Origin: Candidatus Gastranaerophilales bacterium
Lineage (GTDB): Bacteria; Cyanobacteriota; Vampirovibrionia; Gastranaerophilales; Gastranaerophilaceae
Length of the DNA stretch: 64,000 nucleotides
Assembly (NCBI GenBank): GCA_944323925.1
Contig: CALUUI010000003.1
Location: forward strand, 1 to 64,000
Direction: 5' to 3'
Below, piece by piece: positions 17,447-25,028 of the stretch; within the stretch, counting starts at the first letter, position 1; each line of letters begins with the position of its first letter. A program made the position numbers and the translations under genes. The notes under the pieces were generated by a model. That model saw only the letters and a program-made list of their open reading frames with translations, did no database searches and was not told the origin of the DNA.

Positions 17447-17927
17447 GGCTGTATTATTTATTACCGCAAGAGTAGTTCAGGTAGAAGAAATAGCGGAAAT
17501 ATTAAATGAAGAACCTGAAAAGGTTGAAGAAGCATTGCTTGAACTGATTATGGATTATTCTTCCCGTGAAGGTGCTTTGGAAATCGATGATGAGAATGGT
17601 TATATTCTTCAAGTGAAAACCGAGCACCTTGATATCGTCGAAAAACTCTGTCCCGTTGAATTGAAACCGGCGGTGCTAAAAACATTAACCGTAATTGCAC
17701 TAAAAGAGCCAATTCGCCAAACTGATTTAAAAGAATTAAGAGGTGGAGATTGCTATGAGCATGTTAAAGAGTTGGTTGAAAAAGGTCTAATCTCTAAAAA
17801 TCGTGATAAGAACGGGCGCTCATTTAATCTTAAAACTACACCAAAATTTGCTGAATATTTCAAACTCAAAGGTGATATAAGAGCTTTGGTTAAAACCCTA
17901 AACATTGATAAAGGGGTCAAAGATTAA
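17421..17927 (+). CDS. scpB: Segregation and condensation protein B
   Basis: ScpB is the KITE subunit that dimerises on the ScpA linker. The 168-aa protein begins MEELKSRIEAVLFITARVV and has two winged-helix domains. The second contains ALKEPIRQTDLKELRGGDCYEHV (quoted in part) near residue 92 and LISKNRDKNGRSF near residue 130. It overlaps scpA by 26 bp and ends the operon. No strong terminator is visible. A 7-bp hairpin (TATTGCG/CGCAATA) lies at 17991-18007. Confidence 0.93.
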   Translation: MEELKSRIEAVLFITARVVQVEEIAEILNEEPEKVEEALLELIMDYSSREGALEIDDENGYILQVKTEHLDIVEKLCPVELKPAVLKTLTVIALKEPIRQTDLKELRGGDCYEHVKELVEKGLISKNRDKNGRSFNLKTTPKFAEYFKLKGDIRALVKTLNIDKGVKD

Positions 17928-18012
17928 TCAATAGCTTATGCTGCTTGCTTAGCTTTTAGATAAAATCATCTTAAATCCATTACTATTCATTATTGCGCAA
18001 CGCAATATGCTC

Positions 18013-18678
18013 TTATGCGGCTTTATCAAACGAAACAGTTCCTTCTTTATTTACATCATAAGGAGCTTTAGAAAAATATTTGTCTCTTAAATCTTTTTTC
18101 CAACCGTTAGATTCTTCTATTATAGCTGCGGATAATCCCCCTATTCCTGCCCCTGTTATACCTGAGGTGATGTATTTGACTACTTTATTATCAGAAGCCA
18201 TATCACCAAACCAGCTTCCAGGTTTTAATTTTAAGGCTTTAGCTATCTTAGGTCCTGCAAACATAGCAAGTGCAATAGAGCCAATAGCAGTAGCTATAGC
18301 AGCTATTTTTCTGTTTCTTTCTTTACTTTTATATTTTTCTTGATATTCTGCTATTTTTTCCGGTGTTCCTTCGTAAATTTTTGCAGGTTTTCCTACAGTT
18401 CCATTTTCGCTAACGGCAATATAGGCTTTCTTGGGCTCTGATTTTTGTTCTGTAGTTGTAGCCTCTTGTTTTTTTGCCGTGGTTGTGGTTGTTTGCCCTT
18501 GGAAATTGGGTGACTGACTATAACCGTAATAACCTGACTGAGGGAAATTCCAAATTGGCATATTCAAATTCTGCATCATTGGATTTTGTATCATCGGATT
18601 TTGATAATTCCAATTATTATAATCGTTACCAAAACTACTATAGTTACCCATCAAACTGTAATAAGTATTCCAATCCAT
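18013..18678 (-). CDS. Hypothetical protein with Asn/Gln/Tyr-rich N-terminus and two hydrophobic segments
   Basis: The 221-aa protein is not recognised. Residues 1-60 are dominated by N, Y, Q, M and S (for example MIQNPMMQNLNMPIW), a low-complexity, prion-like composition, and include PNFQG. A T/K/Q-rich linker follows. A basic region leads into two hydrophobic segments, about residues 128-148 (IAAIATAIGSIALAMFAGP) and 172-188 (SGITGAGIGGLSAAII). The ribosome-binding site AAGGTAGGGG lies upstream. Its promoter belongs to the spaced-element group described in the findings. Membrane association is inferred. Confidence 0.65.
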   Translation of the reverse strand: MDWNTYYSLMGNYSSFGNDYNNWNYQNPMIQNPMMQNLNMPIWNFPQSGYYGYSQSPNFQGQTTTTTAKKQEATTTEQKSEPKKAYIAVSENGTVGKPAKIYEGTPEKIAEYQEKYKSKERNRKIAAIATAIGSIALAMFAGPKIAKALKLKPGSWFGDMASDNKVVKYITSGITGAGIGGLSAAIIEESNGWKKDLRDKYFSKAPYDVNKEGTVSFDKAA

Positions 18679-18729
18679 AACAACCCCTACCTTTATTAAT
18701 CTTATATAACTAACCTAATGAATGTGTGT

Positions 18730-18776
18730 ATTATATAAAAGTAGTTTTGTTATTGAAAATTGCTTTTGTGTAACAA
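18730..18776 (-). promoter_or_regulatory. Promoter with distal TTGTTA element, upstream of the 221-aa gene
   Basis: On the minus strand TTGTTA (18771-18776, within TAAACTTTTGTTAC) is followed after 35 nt by TATAAT (18730-18735). The same spacing occurs at 22759-22805 and 53174-53220, and 36 nt at 63759-63806. Confidence 0.5.
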
Positions 18777-18780
18777 AAGT

Positions 18781-19290
18781 TTACATTGATGCAAATTTTG
18801 TAAATATAGAATCAAAAATACTCTTAAGGATGGATGGTCTGTATTCTTTTAAACCTTCAAGCTCCGGTCCAATGACTGCCAGAATATCATCTCTTACAGC
18901 TTTATCTCTTTCTTCTTCGGTTTCATATTCAGCTCTGATTTTTCCTAATTCTTTATTGTCTAAGAATATTCCGCCGCAGCTGTAGCACTCATCAATTTCA
19001 ATTTCTTGTTTGTCGCTGCTAAAGTGTTTTACCATATTATGTCCGCAAACAGGACAAACTCTTGTTTCAGACTCGTCTGCTTCAATAAATTTTTTATCTT
19101 TAATAGCTTCTAATATATGGCTGATATCTTCTTTGTTTTCATCAAAACGGTTCATCTCTCGGTTATCAAAATATATTCCGCCGCATCCGTCAAGACAGAT
19201 GTCTATATTAATTTTTAGTTCAGGAATATAAATTTTAGTCATTTTGTTATGACAAGCCGGGCAATTAATTTCGTTAAGATTATCAGACAT
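18781..19290 (-). CDS. Tandem zinc-ribbon (zf-TFIIB-like) protein
   Basis: The 169-aa protein has two copies of a zinc-finger unit of the zf-TFIIB type. Copy one has CPACHNKM plus CLDGCGGIYFDNREMNRF (about residues 9-48). Copy two has CPVCGHNM plus CYSCGGIFLDNKELGKI (about residues 80-120). The C-terminal tail is charged and helical. Such small proteins are common but uncharacterised, and nucleic-acid or protein binding is inferred. I chose ATG at 19290 because AAGGAG precedes it. An upstream in-frame start at 19323 lacks that support. It lies downstream of tsf after a strong terminator. Confidence 0.8.
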   Translation of the reverse strand: MSDNLNEINCPACHNKMTKIYIPELKINIDICLDGCGGIYFDNREMNRFDENKEDISHILEAIKDKKFIEADESETRVCPVCGHNMVKHFSSDKQEIEIDECYSCGGIFLDNKELGKIRAEYETEEERDKAVRDDILAVIGPELEGLKEYRPSILKSIFDSIFTKFASM

Positions 19291-19360
19291 ATATTTTCTC
19301 CTTTTATTTATTAAATTTATCATATCATATTTTTAATGTAATCATCTAAATGTTTTATAA

Positions 19361-19395
19361 AAAACAGGTCTCAAATATTATTTGAGACCTGTTTT
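19361..19395 (-). terminator. Rho-independent terminator of rpsB-tsf
   Basis: A perfect 16-bp inverted repeat (AAAACAGGTCTCAAAT and its complement, 3-nt loop) is followed on the minus strand by further T residues, 20 bp downstream of tsf. Confidence 0.9.
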
Positions 19396-19415
19396 AGAAT
19401 AATTTTATAATAAAA

Positions 19416-20279
19416 TTACTTGTTTAATTGACTCATAACTTCATCAGCAAAGTTATCATTACGTTTTTCAAGTCCTTCGCCAAGAACAAATCTGTCAAAT
19501 TTAACAATGCTTAGTTTTCCGCTGATTAATTGTTCAATTGTCATATCAGGGTTTTTAACGAATGGTTGTTCGATAAGACATCTGTGAGCCATTAATTTGT
19601 TAACTCTGCCTTCAACAATCTTAGCTCTGATTTGTTCAGGTTTGTTAGCAAGATCTTCTTTACCCATTTCAATTCTTGTTTCTTCTTCAATAACTGAAGC
19701 AGGAATGTCAGCTCTTGAAACGAATTCAGGAGCTGAAGAAGCGATGTGAAGACAAATGTCTTTAGATAATTCAGCATCAGCTTTGTCAGTTTCAAGTAAA
19801 ACACCGATTTTGCCGTTGTGAATATAAGTAGCAACATTACCTTCATAACGAACAAAACGTCTTACAGTGATTTTTTCACCGATAGAAGCGATTTTTTCTT
19901 TAAGAACGTCGCTAATAATTTTACCGCATTTTGGACAAGTTGTATTTAAAAGAGCATCAACATCAGCAGGGTTAGCTTCTGCAACAAGTTGAGCAAGCCC
20001 GTTTGTTAATTCGATAAATTCAGCATTCTTAGCTACGAAGTCTGTTTCGCAGTTAACTTCAATCATAGCACCGCATTTATCGTTTACATAAGAACCAACT
20101 CTACCTTCAGCTGCAATTCTGCCCATTTTCTTATCAGCAGATGCAATACCTTTTTGTCTTAAAAGTTCGGTTGCTTTTTCCATATCTCCGTCTACTTCAA
20201 CCAATGCTTTCTTTGCATCCATCATACCTGCACCGGTTTTGTCACGAAGTTCTTTAACCATTGTGGCTGTAATATTCAT
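19416..20279 (-). CDS. tsf: Elongation factor Ts
   Basis: EF-Ts recycles EF-Tu-GDP to GTP. The 287-aa protein begins MNITATMVKELRDKTGAGMMDAKKAL (quoted in two known signatures: KELRDKTGAGMMD and KKAL), with NCETDFVAKN near residue 76 and LRQKG in the N-terminal UBA-like domain. An unusual CPKCGK stretch (near residue 117) sits where most EF-Ts have a short glycine-containing turn before the IASIGEKI helix. AAGGAG precedes the ATG. It is co-transcribed with rpsB. Confidence 0.96.
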   Translation of the reverse strand: MNITATMVKELRDKTGAGMMDAKKALVEVDGDMEKATELLRQKGIASADKKMGRIAAEGRVGSYVNDKCGAMIEVNCETDFVAKNAEFIELTNGLAQLVAEANPADVDALLNTTCPKCGKIISDVLKEKIASIGEKITVRRFVRYEGNVATYIHNGKIGVLLETDKADAELSKDICLHIASSAPEFVSRADIPASVIEEETRIEMGKEDLANKPEQIRAKIVEGRVNKLMAHRCLIEQPFVKNPDMTIEQLISGKLSIVKFDRFVLGEGLEKRNDNFADEVMSQLNK

Positions 20280-20300
20280 TCTGTTTTCTCCTTATTTAAA

Positions 20301-20333
20301 ACGGGACGGAAAGCTCTTGGCTTTCCGTTCCGT
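20301..20333 (-). terminator. Intercistronic hairpin between rpsB and tsf (attenuator candidate)
   Basis: A 14-bp inverted repeat with one mismatch (ACGGGACGGAAAGC/GCTTTCCGTTCCGT) and a 5-nt loop lies between rpsB and tsf. On the minus strand it is followed by TTTTAAAT just before the tsf ribosome-binding site. It may lower tsf read-through or process the message. Confidence 0.6.
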
Positions 20334-20345
20334 GTGTAATAATTT

Positions 20346-21104
20346 TTATACAGTAACTTCTACGCCTGCATCTTCCGGCTTGATTGATTCAATCTTACCT
20401 TTGGTGTTAGCGTTATTTTCTTTTAGTTGTTTTCCTTCAAGAACTGCATCTGCAAGTTTTGAAACAACTAATTTGATTGAACGAATTGCATCATCATTAC
20501 CAGGGATAATGTAGTTAATTCCTGATGGATCTGCGTTTGTATCTGCTAAACAGATTACAGGAATGTTTAATTTGTTTGCTTCTGCAATCGCTATATCTTC
20601 TCTTTTTTGGTCAACTACAAATATTAAATCAGGTAGACCTCTCATTTCCTTGATACCGCCCAATGTCTTGCTTAATTTTTGTAATTGTCTGTTTAATTGT
20701 GCTTGTTCTTTTTTAGGTAATTTTTCAACATGACCGCTTTCAATGAATTCTTCCATTTCTCTTAGTTTGTTAACTCTGCCTCTGATTGTTTCAAAGTTTG
20801 TTAACATACCGCCTAGCCATCTTCTGTTTACATAATATGCACCTGAACGTTTTGCTTCTTCTGCTACTACGTCAACTGCTTGTTTCTTTGTTCCTACAAA
20901 CAAAATATTTTTATTCTTTGCTGCATAGTCTCTTACTAATTCGTATGCTGCATCTAATAAATCGGAAGTCTTTCTTAGATCAAGAATATAAATTCCGTTT
21001 CTTGCTCCGTAAATATACGGTTTCATTTTTGGGTTCCAAAATTGTGTTTGGTGTCCGAAGTGTACACCTGCTTCTAAAAGTTCAATAATTGATGCTACTG
21101 GCAT
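20346..21104 (-). CDS. rpsB: 30S ribosomal protein S2
   Basis: S2 is a late-assembling 30S protein. The 252-aa protein has the classical start with [20 protein letters not shown] (residues 9-28), then [29 protein letters not shown] near residue 90, PDLIFVVDQ near residue 160 and [13 protein letters not shown] near residue 183. AAGGAG precedes the ATG. It is the first gene of rpsB-tsf. Confidence 0.97.
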   Translation of the reverse strand: MPVASIIELLEAGVHFGHQTQFWNPKMKPYIYGARNGIYILDLRKTSDLLDAAYELVRDYAAKNKNILFVGTKKQAVDVVAEEAKRSGAYYVNRRWLGGMLTNFETIRGRVNKLREMEEFIESGHVEKLPKKEQAQLNRQLQKLSKTLGGIKEMRGLPDLIFVVDQKREDIAIAEANKLNIPVICLADTNADPSGINYIIPGNDDAIRSIKLVVSKLADAVLEGKQLKENNANTKGKIESIKPEDAGVEVTV

Positions 21105-21234
21105 CGTGTTTCTCCTTATAACTTGTGTATTGTACTACGGATTACAATGCTTCATCCTTTTGATTAGGACTAGGGCGTACCTATCAAGCCAGTGTAATCA
21201 AGTTAATTCTATAACAAACATATTTTTATTACAA
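21105..21234 (-). promoter_or_regulatory. rpsB promoter and 5' leader
   Basis: On the minus strand TTGTAA (21229-21234) and TATAGA (21208-21213) are 15 bp apart, slightly short. The resulting leader of about 100 nt contains complementary segments (GTAATCCGTAGTAC and neighbouring stretches) and could carry an S2 autoregulatory site, as rpsB leaders do in other bacteria. I could not match a specific known motif. Confidence 0.35.
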
Positions 21235-21296
21235 TCATGCTATTATTGATTTTTAGCCAATGTTAACTTTTGTTAATATGCTGCTATTTTAATAAT

Positions 21297-22190
21297 TTAT
21301 TCTTCCGAGAAAATATAATTCCCTCTGATTACAGGTAATTTCTTGAAATTGGCAGGTATGTTTGTAGCACCGTCAATACTTCTTAGTCCCCATTTCCCAA
21401 AAGAATAATATGCGTAGTATTTCCCTAAGATAATTATATTTTGATATTCATTTGATGGTTTTACAAGTACCCTTGTCGGATATCTCTTATCTCGTATTCC
21501 TATTCCGTCTCGGGTTTGGAATGTTACCAGTTCCTCATTTGATGCAATATATACATTCTCTGGGTTATTTACCCATTTTTCAAGTTTTTCAATTAAGCAT
21601 TCGTACTTTTCCTTTTCCGGTTTTGTTGCAAGTAAATTTTTGTATTCTGCTGAGATGATTTTATTCTCTTCTAACCATTTGATTAAATCGTCAGAATTCT
21701 TTAGCATTAACGGACGTTTATTTGCTTCAAAAACATAATGCTCTCCTGATTTTAAGGCTGCTATTATTCTTCCATCCTTCAAGTGTTTAAAGTGTAAGGG
21801 CTCATATTTGATTATATTATCATATGGGAAAACTACTTCGCCTAGAGCATTGTAAATTACTACTTTGGCATTTTGATCTTCAGGACTTTGGGCATCAATT
21901 AATTGAATAAAATTCCCGCCTGATGTGTATATCATTTCGTAACCAAGATATTTATACGTTCTTAGACCTATTATTTTCCCTTGCTCATTTACACGGTAAT
22001 AATTATTGTTTCTATCTTTTACTACTATTATTTGTGGCGAGTAATATTCTATTGACAGCTCTGGAAATGATAAAACTTTACTCCCTGAAAAGTCATATAC
22101 CCCAAGCCGTTTCATTTCTTCTGATCCGTAACTGGTTATATTTAATCCGGTTAATATTAGTAATATTGCTGTTATAATAATCTTCTTCAT
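21297..22190 (-). CDS. Exported protein with WG-repeat-like segments
   Basis: The 297-aa protein has a signal peptide (KKIIITAILLILTGLNITSYG). It then carries beta-rich segments resembling WG repeats, clearest at the C-terminus (GKWGLRSIDGATNIPANFKK), with weaker ones such as NYYRVNEQGKIIGLRTYKYL near residue 65. A charged helical stretch lies at residues 165-215. Function is unknown, and an envelope or extracellular location is inferred. TATAGT lies at -15 to -10 from the ATG with no ribosome-binding site, so the leader would be only a few bases. Confidence 0.65.
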   Translation of the reverse strand: MKKIIITAILLILTGLNITSYGSEEMKRLGVYDFSGSKVLSFPELSIEYYSPQIIVVKDRNNNYYRVNEQGKIIGLRTYKYLGYEMIYTSGGNFIQLIDAQSPEDQNAKVVIYNALGEVVFPYDNIIKYEPLHFKHLKDGRIIAALKSGEHYVFEANKRPLMLKNSDDLIKWLEENKIISAEYKNLLATKPEKEKYECLIEKLEKWVNNPENVYIASNEELVTFQTRDGIGIRDKRYPTRVLVKPSNEYQNIIILGKYYAYYSFGKWGLRSIDGATNIPANFKKLPVIRGNYIFSEE

Positions 22191-22232
22191 AATATTATTA
22201 CTATACCAAATTTTTTTAATTTTTCATATATT

Positions 22233-22262
22233 AAAAGACCTTTCTTTTTAGAAAGGTCTTTT
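22233..22262 (-). terminator. Terminator of the 143-aa coiled-coil gene
   Basis: A 12-bp perfect stem (AAAAGACCTTTC and its complement) with a 6-nt loop is followed on the minus strand by an AT-rich stretch, 25 bp after the stop codon. Confidence 0.8.
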
Positions 22263-22287
22263 TGCTTCTGTGCTTAATTGTTACTTA

Positions 22288-22719
22288 TTAGTTCAATCCA
22301 TAGTTAAAGTCGTTACTGATGTTGCTTGATAACATTTCTTCATAAGAATCAATGTATGCTTCTACTTCTGTTAATTCGGTATCTGCTGTTGTGATTTGAT
22401 TATCTAAATCTGTTTCCCAGGCTGTTAACTCTTCATTGAATATTTGATAATCTGCTTCAATTTTATCTACTGCGTCAGCATATTCATCAATTTCAGTGTA
22501 TGATGTTATATCTGCGTAAAGTGTATCTTTGTTTGCTTCGTATTCAGCTTTCCATTTATTTTTTGCTTCTGTCTTTTGTGCTTGAGTTAATTGCATAAAG
22601 TCAAGTTGTTCGTTTGTTGCAAGACGTTTTTGGGTTTGATAGTCAGTTATGTCTAATTGAAGACGGTTACGTCTTAATTTATATGCCATTATTGTTTCGT
22701 TTAAGTTTGCAATAGCCAT
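22288..22719 (-). CDS. Small acidic coiled-coil protein
   Basis: The 143-aa protein starts MAIANLNETIMAYKLRRNRL and is almost entirely helical with heptad-like spacing, rich in E, D, A, T and Q. There is no signal peptide, membrane segment or cysteine. I do not recognise it. The ribosome-binding site AAGGTG precedes the ATG. It has a defined transcription unit of its own: a spaced-element promoter upstream and a terminator downstream. A structural or scaffold role is possible but is inference only. Confidence 0.7.
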   Translation of the reverse strand: MAIANLNETIMAYKLRRNRLQLDITDYQTQKRLATNEQLDFMQLTQAQKTEAKNKWKAEYEANKDTLYADITSYTEIDEYADAVDKIEADYQIFNEELTAWETDLDNQITTADTELTEVEAYIDSYEEMLSSNISNDFNYGLN

Positions 22720-22758
22720 CTTCGTTCACCTTTTGTCTTATATCTTACATATATATAA

Positions 22759-22805
22759 AGTATATTTTGAAAGTCTGATTTCAATAAGGAAATAATTTGT
22801 TACAA
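22759..22805 (-). promoter_or_regulatory. Promoter with distal TTGTAA element, upstream of the 143-aa gene
   Basis: On the minus strand TTGTAA (22800-22805, within TTAAGTTTTGTAACAAA) is followed after 35 nt by TATACT (22759-22764, within TATACTTTATATATA). A TTGAAA word lies 14 nt before the -10. Confidence 0.55.
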
Positions 22806-22855
22806 AACTTAATAAAGTCTGTAAGACGTTGATAAAATTAAACTATAGTATTTGA

Positions 22856-22873
22856 TGTTACAAAAATGTAACA
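22856..22873. promoter_or_regulatory. Palindromic operator candidate upstream of lpd-lipA
   Basis: TGTTACA-AAAA-TGTAACA is a perfect 7-bp inverted repeat with a 4-nt spacer, 75 bp before the dehydrogenase start. It suits binding by a dimeric regulator. The regulator is unknown. Confidence 0.45.
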
Positions 22874-22947
22874 ATGATTAGCAGAAAAGTTTTTTGATGG
22901 AGTATTTGATTTAGAATAGAGGAAACTATTGCAGATGAGGAGAAAAG

Positions 22948-24189
22948 ATGTCCGAGTATGATTATGGAATAATAGGCGGAGGTCCTGCGGGGTATTCTGC
23001 GGCAATATATGCGGCAAAACTTGGTAAGAGTGTTGTTTTGTTTGAGAAGGATAAAGTTGGAGGAACGTGTCTTAACAGAGGGTGTATTCCGACAAAGAGT
23101 TTTTTACATTGGGCAGATTTATATACAGAATTTAAGCAAGGAGTAAAGAAAGAGCTATATAGGGCATCAGAACTTGGGTTTAGTTTTGAAAATATTTCAA
23201 ACGAGAAAGAGAATGTTTGTAACAGTTTAAGGAAGTCTTTAGAGCTTGTTCTAAAGACAATGAAAATAACTGTTATCAATTCTGAGGCAAAAATTGTTGG
23301 TAAAGATAAGATAGTAGCAGATGGTGAAGAATATATCTGCAAACAAATAATAGCTGCATGTGGTGCAAAACCAAATGAGCTAAAAGGGTTGGAATTTGAT
23401 GGTGATTTCATTTTATCATCTGATGATATTTTGAATTTAAAAACTTGTCCGAGCAAGTTGGTAATTCTTGGTTCAGGAGCGATAGGTATTGAGTGGGCAA
23501 GGATATTTTCGGCATTTGATGTAGAAGTTGTAGTAGTAGAGGCTTTAGCTAATTTACTTCCTGTTGCGGATATTGAGGTTTCAAAACGTATTGAGAGGAT
23601 GTTTAAGAAATCAGGAATTAAATTCTATACTAACTGTAGTGTGGTTTCTGCTGACAGACAAAGCAAAACTGTTACATTATCAAACGGTGAAGTTATAGCT
23701 ACTGATTTTCTTTTTGTTGCGGCGGGCAGAAAAAAAGTTGAAATTCCTGCTGAAAATCTTGAGGGTATCAAAATCATAGGTGATTGCGCAGGAGAAATTC
23801 AGCTGGCGCATTATGCTACTTGCCAAGCAAAAAATGTTATTCTTGATATTCCATACAATAAGGAGCTTATTCCTTCTGTTGTTTATGGAGAGCCAGAAAT
23901 CGCTTGGGTTGGAAAACGAGAGCAGGATGGAGAGTATAAAAAGGTATTATTACCGATAACGGCATTAGGTAAGGCTCAGTGCGATAATTGTCAGGAGGGG
24001 TTTATAAAAATTCTTATTGACGGAGAAAAAATTGTTGGTGCTCATATTATTTCAAAAGAGGCATCGGCGCTTATTCAGCAGATTGTTATTGCTATTCAGA
24101 ATAATATTTCTGTTGATAGCTTAAAAGAGGTATGTTTTGCTCATCCTACTTATTCAGAGGGAATTTTTGAGGGGTTAATGCGCTTATGA
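22948..24189 (+). CDS. Dihydrolipoamide dehydrogenase-like flavoprotein
   Basis: The 413-aa class I pyridine nucleotide-disulfide oxidoreductase has an FAD-binding GIIGGGPAGYSAA at residues 8-20 and the redox pair C-x4-C in GGTCLNRGCIPTKS near residue 40. An NAD-binding VILGSGAIGIEWA lies near residue 170, a second FAD motif IIGDC near residue 270, and the C-terminal dimer motif FAHPTYSE with the catalytic His and Glu. It is about 50 residues shorter than typical E3 enzymes, losing loops in the central region. The overlap with lipA (ATGA) supports a lipoyl-linked role, such as E3/L-protein of an oxoacid dehydrogenase or glycine cleavage system. No E1 or E2 gene is nearby. Confidence 0.85.
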   Translation: MSEYDYGIIGGGPAGYSAAIYAAKLGKSVVLFEKDKVGGTCLNRGCIPTKSFLHWADLYTEFKQGVKKELYRASELGFSFENISNEKENVCNSLRKSLELVLKTMKITVINSEAKIVGKDKIVADGEEYICKQIIAACGAKPNELKGLEFDGDFILSSDDILNLKTCPSKLVILGSGAIGIEWARIFSAFDVEVVVVEALANLLPVADIEVSKRIERMFKKSGIKFYTNCSVVSADRQSKTVTLSNGEVIATDFLFVAAGRKKVEIPAENLEGIKIIGDCAGEIQLAHYATCQAKNVILDIPYNKELIPSVVYGEPEIAWVGKREQDGEYKKVLLPITALGKAQCDNCQEGFIKILIDGEKIVGAHIISKEASALIQQIVIAIQNNISVDSLKEVCFAHPTYSEGIFEGLMRL

Positions 24190-25028
24190 GAAGACTTCCT
24201 GATTATTTAAAACGACCGATTATTGATACTGAAAAAACAAAAACGGTAAGAAAAATTTTGAAAACCAGATGTTTAAATACGGTTTGTGAGAATGCGCGCT
24301 GTCCTAATAAGAATGAATGTTATCAAAAAAATACCGCAACTTTTCTTATTATGGGAAATGTTTGTACAAGGAATTGCAGATATTGTAATATTTCTACAGC
24401 CAGACCATTGCCTTTAGATAGTAAAGAACCGTTGCATGTCGCTCAGGCGATAAAAGATTTGGGATTAAAATGGGCTGTTATTACCTCTGTTACAAGAGAT
24501 GACTTGCAAGATGGCGGGGCTTGGCATTTTGCTGAATGTATTGAGCAGATTAGAAGTCTTACTCCGGATGTGAAAATTGAAATACTTACCCCTGATTTTA
24601 AGGGGAATATTGAATCGCTTAATGCTATTATTGATTCAAAACCGGATGTTTTTAACCACAATATTGAAACTGTTAAGGAGCTTTTTAAAACTGCAAGACC
24701 TCAAGGGGATTATGATACATCTTTAAGGGTTTTAAAATATGTTAAAGATAATAGCGATATTATTACAAAATCAGGCTTAATGGTTGGGCTGGGTGAAAGT
24801 TTTAGTGATATTAAAAAAACTCTTGAAGATTTGAAATCTGTTGGGTGTGATGTTTTAACTATAGGCCAATATATTCAACCTTCTAAAGAGCATTTAGAGG
24901 TCGCAAAATTTTATTCATTAGAGGAGTTTGAAGATTTAAAAACTTTAGCCAAAGAAATTGGGTTTAAAAATTTTCAAATTGGACCGCTTGTAAGAAGTTC
25001 TTATCGCGCGGCTGAAATCCTTGATTAA
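24186..25028 (+). CDS. lipA: Lipoyl synthase
   Basis: LipA inserts two sulfurs into protein-bound octanoyl groups using two Fe-S clusters. The 280-aa protein has the auxiliary-cluster cysteines (CENARCPNKNEC, near residue 36) and the radical-SAM motif CTRNCRYC near residue 60. It also has TSVTRDDLQDGGA, the EILTPDF motif, FNHNIETV and the C-terminal RSSYRA with its conserved serine. It overlaps the upstream flavoprotein by 4 bp and the convergent giant gene by 4 bp at their 3' ends. Confidence 0.95.
   Translation: MRRLPDYLKRPIIDTEKTKTVRKILKTRCLNTVCENARCPNKNECYQKNTATFLIMGNVCTRNCRYCNISTARPLPLDSKEPLHVAQAIKDLGLKWAVITSVTRDDLQDGGAWHFAECIEQIRSLTPDVKIEILTPDFKGNIESLNAIIDSKPDVFNHNIETVKELFKTARPQGDYDTSLRVLKYVKDNSDIITKSGLMVGLGESFSDIKKTLEDLKSVGCDVLTIGQYIQPSKEHLEVAKFYSLEEFEDLKTLAKEIGFKNFQIGPLVRSSYRAAEILD

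Noticed and set aside
17991-18007. Hairpin TATTGCG/CGCAATA after scpB as a terminator
   Set aside because: It is only 7 bp with no T-tract, so it is mentioned under scpB but not called.
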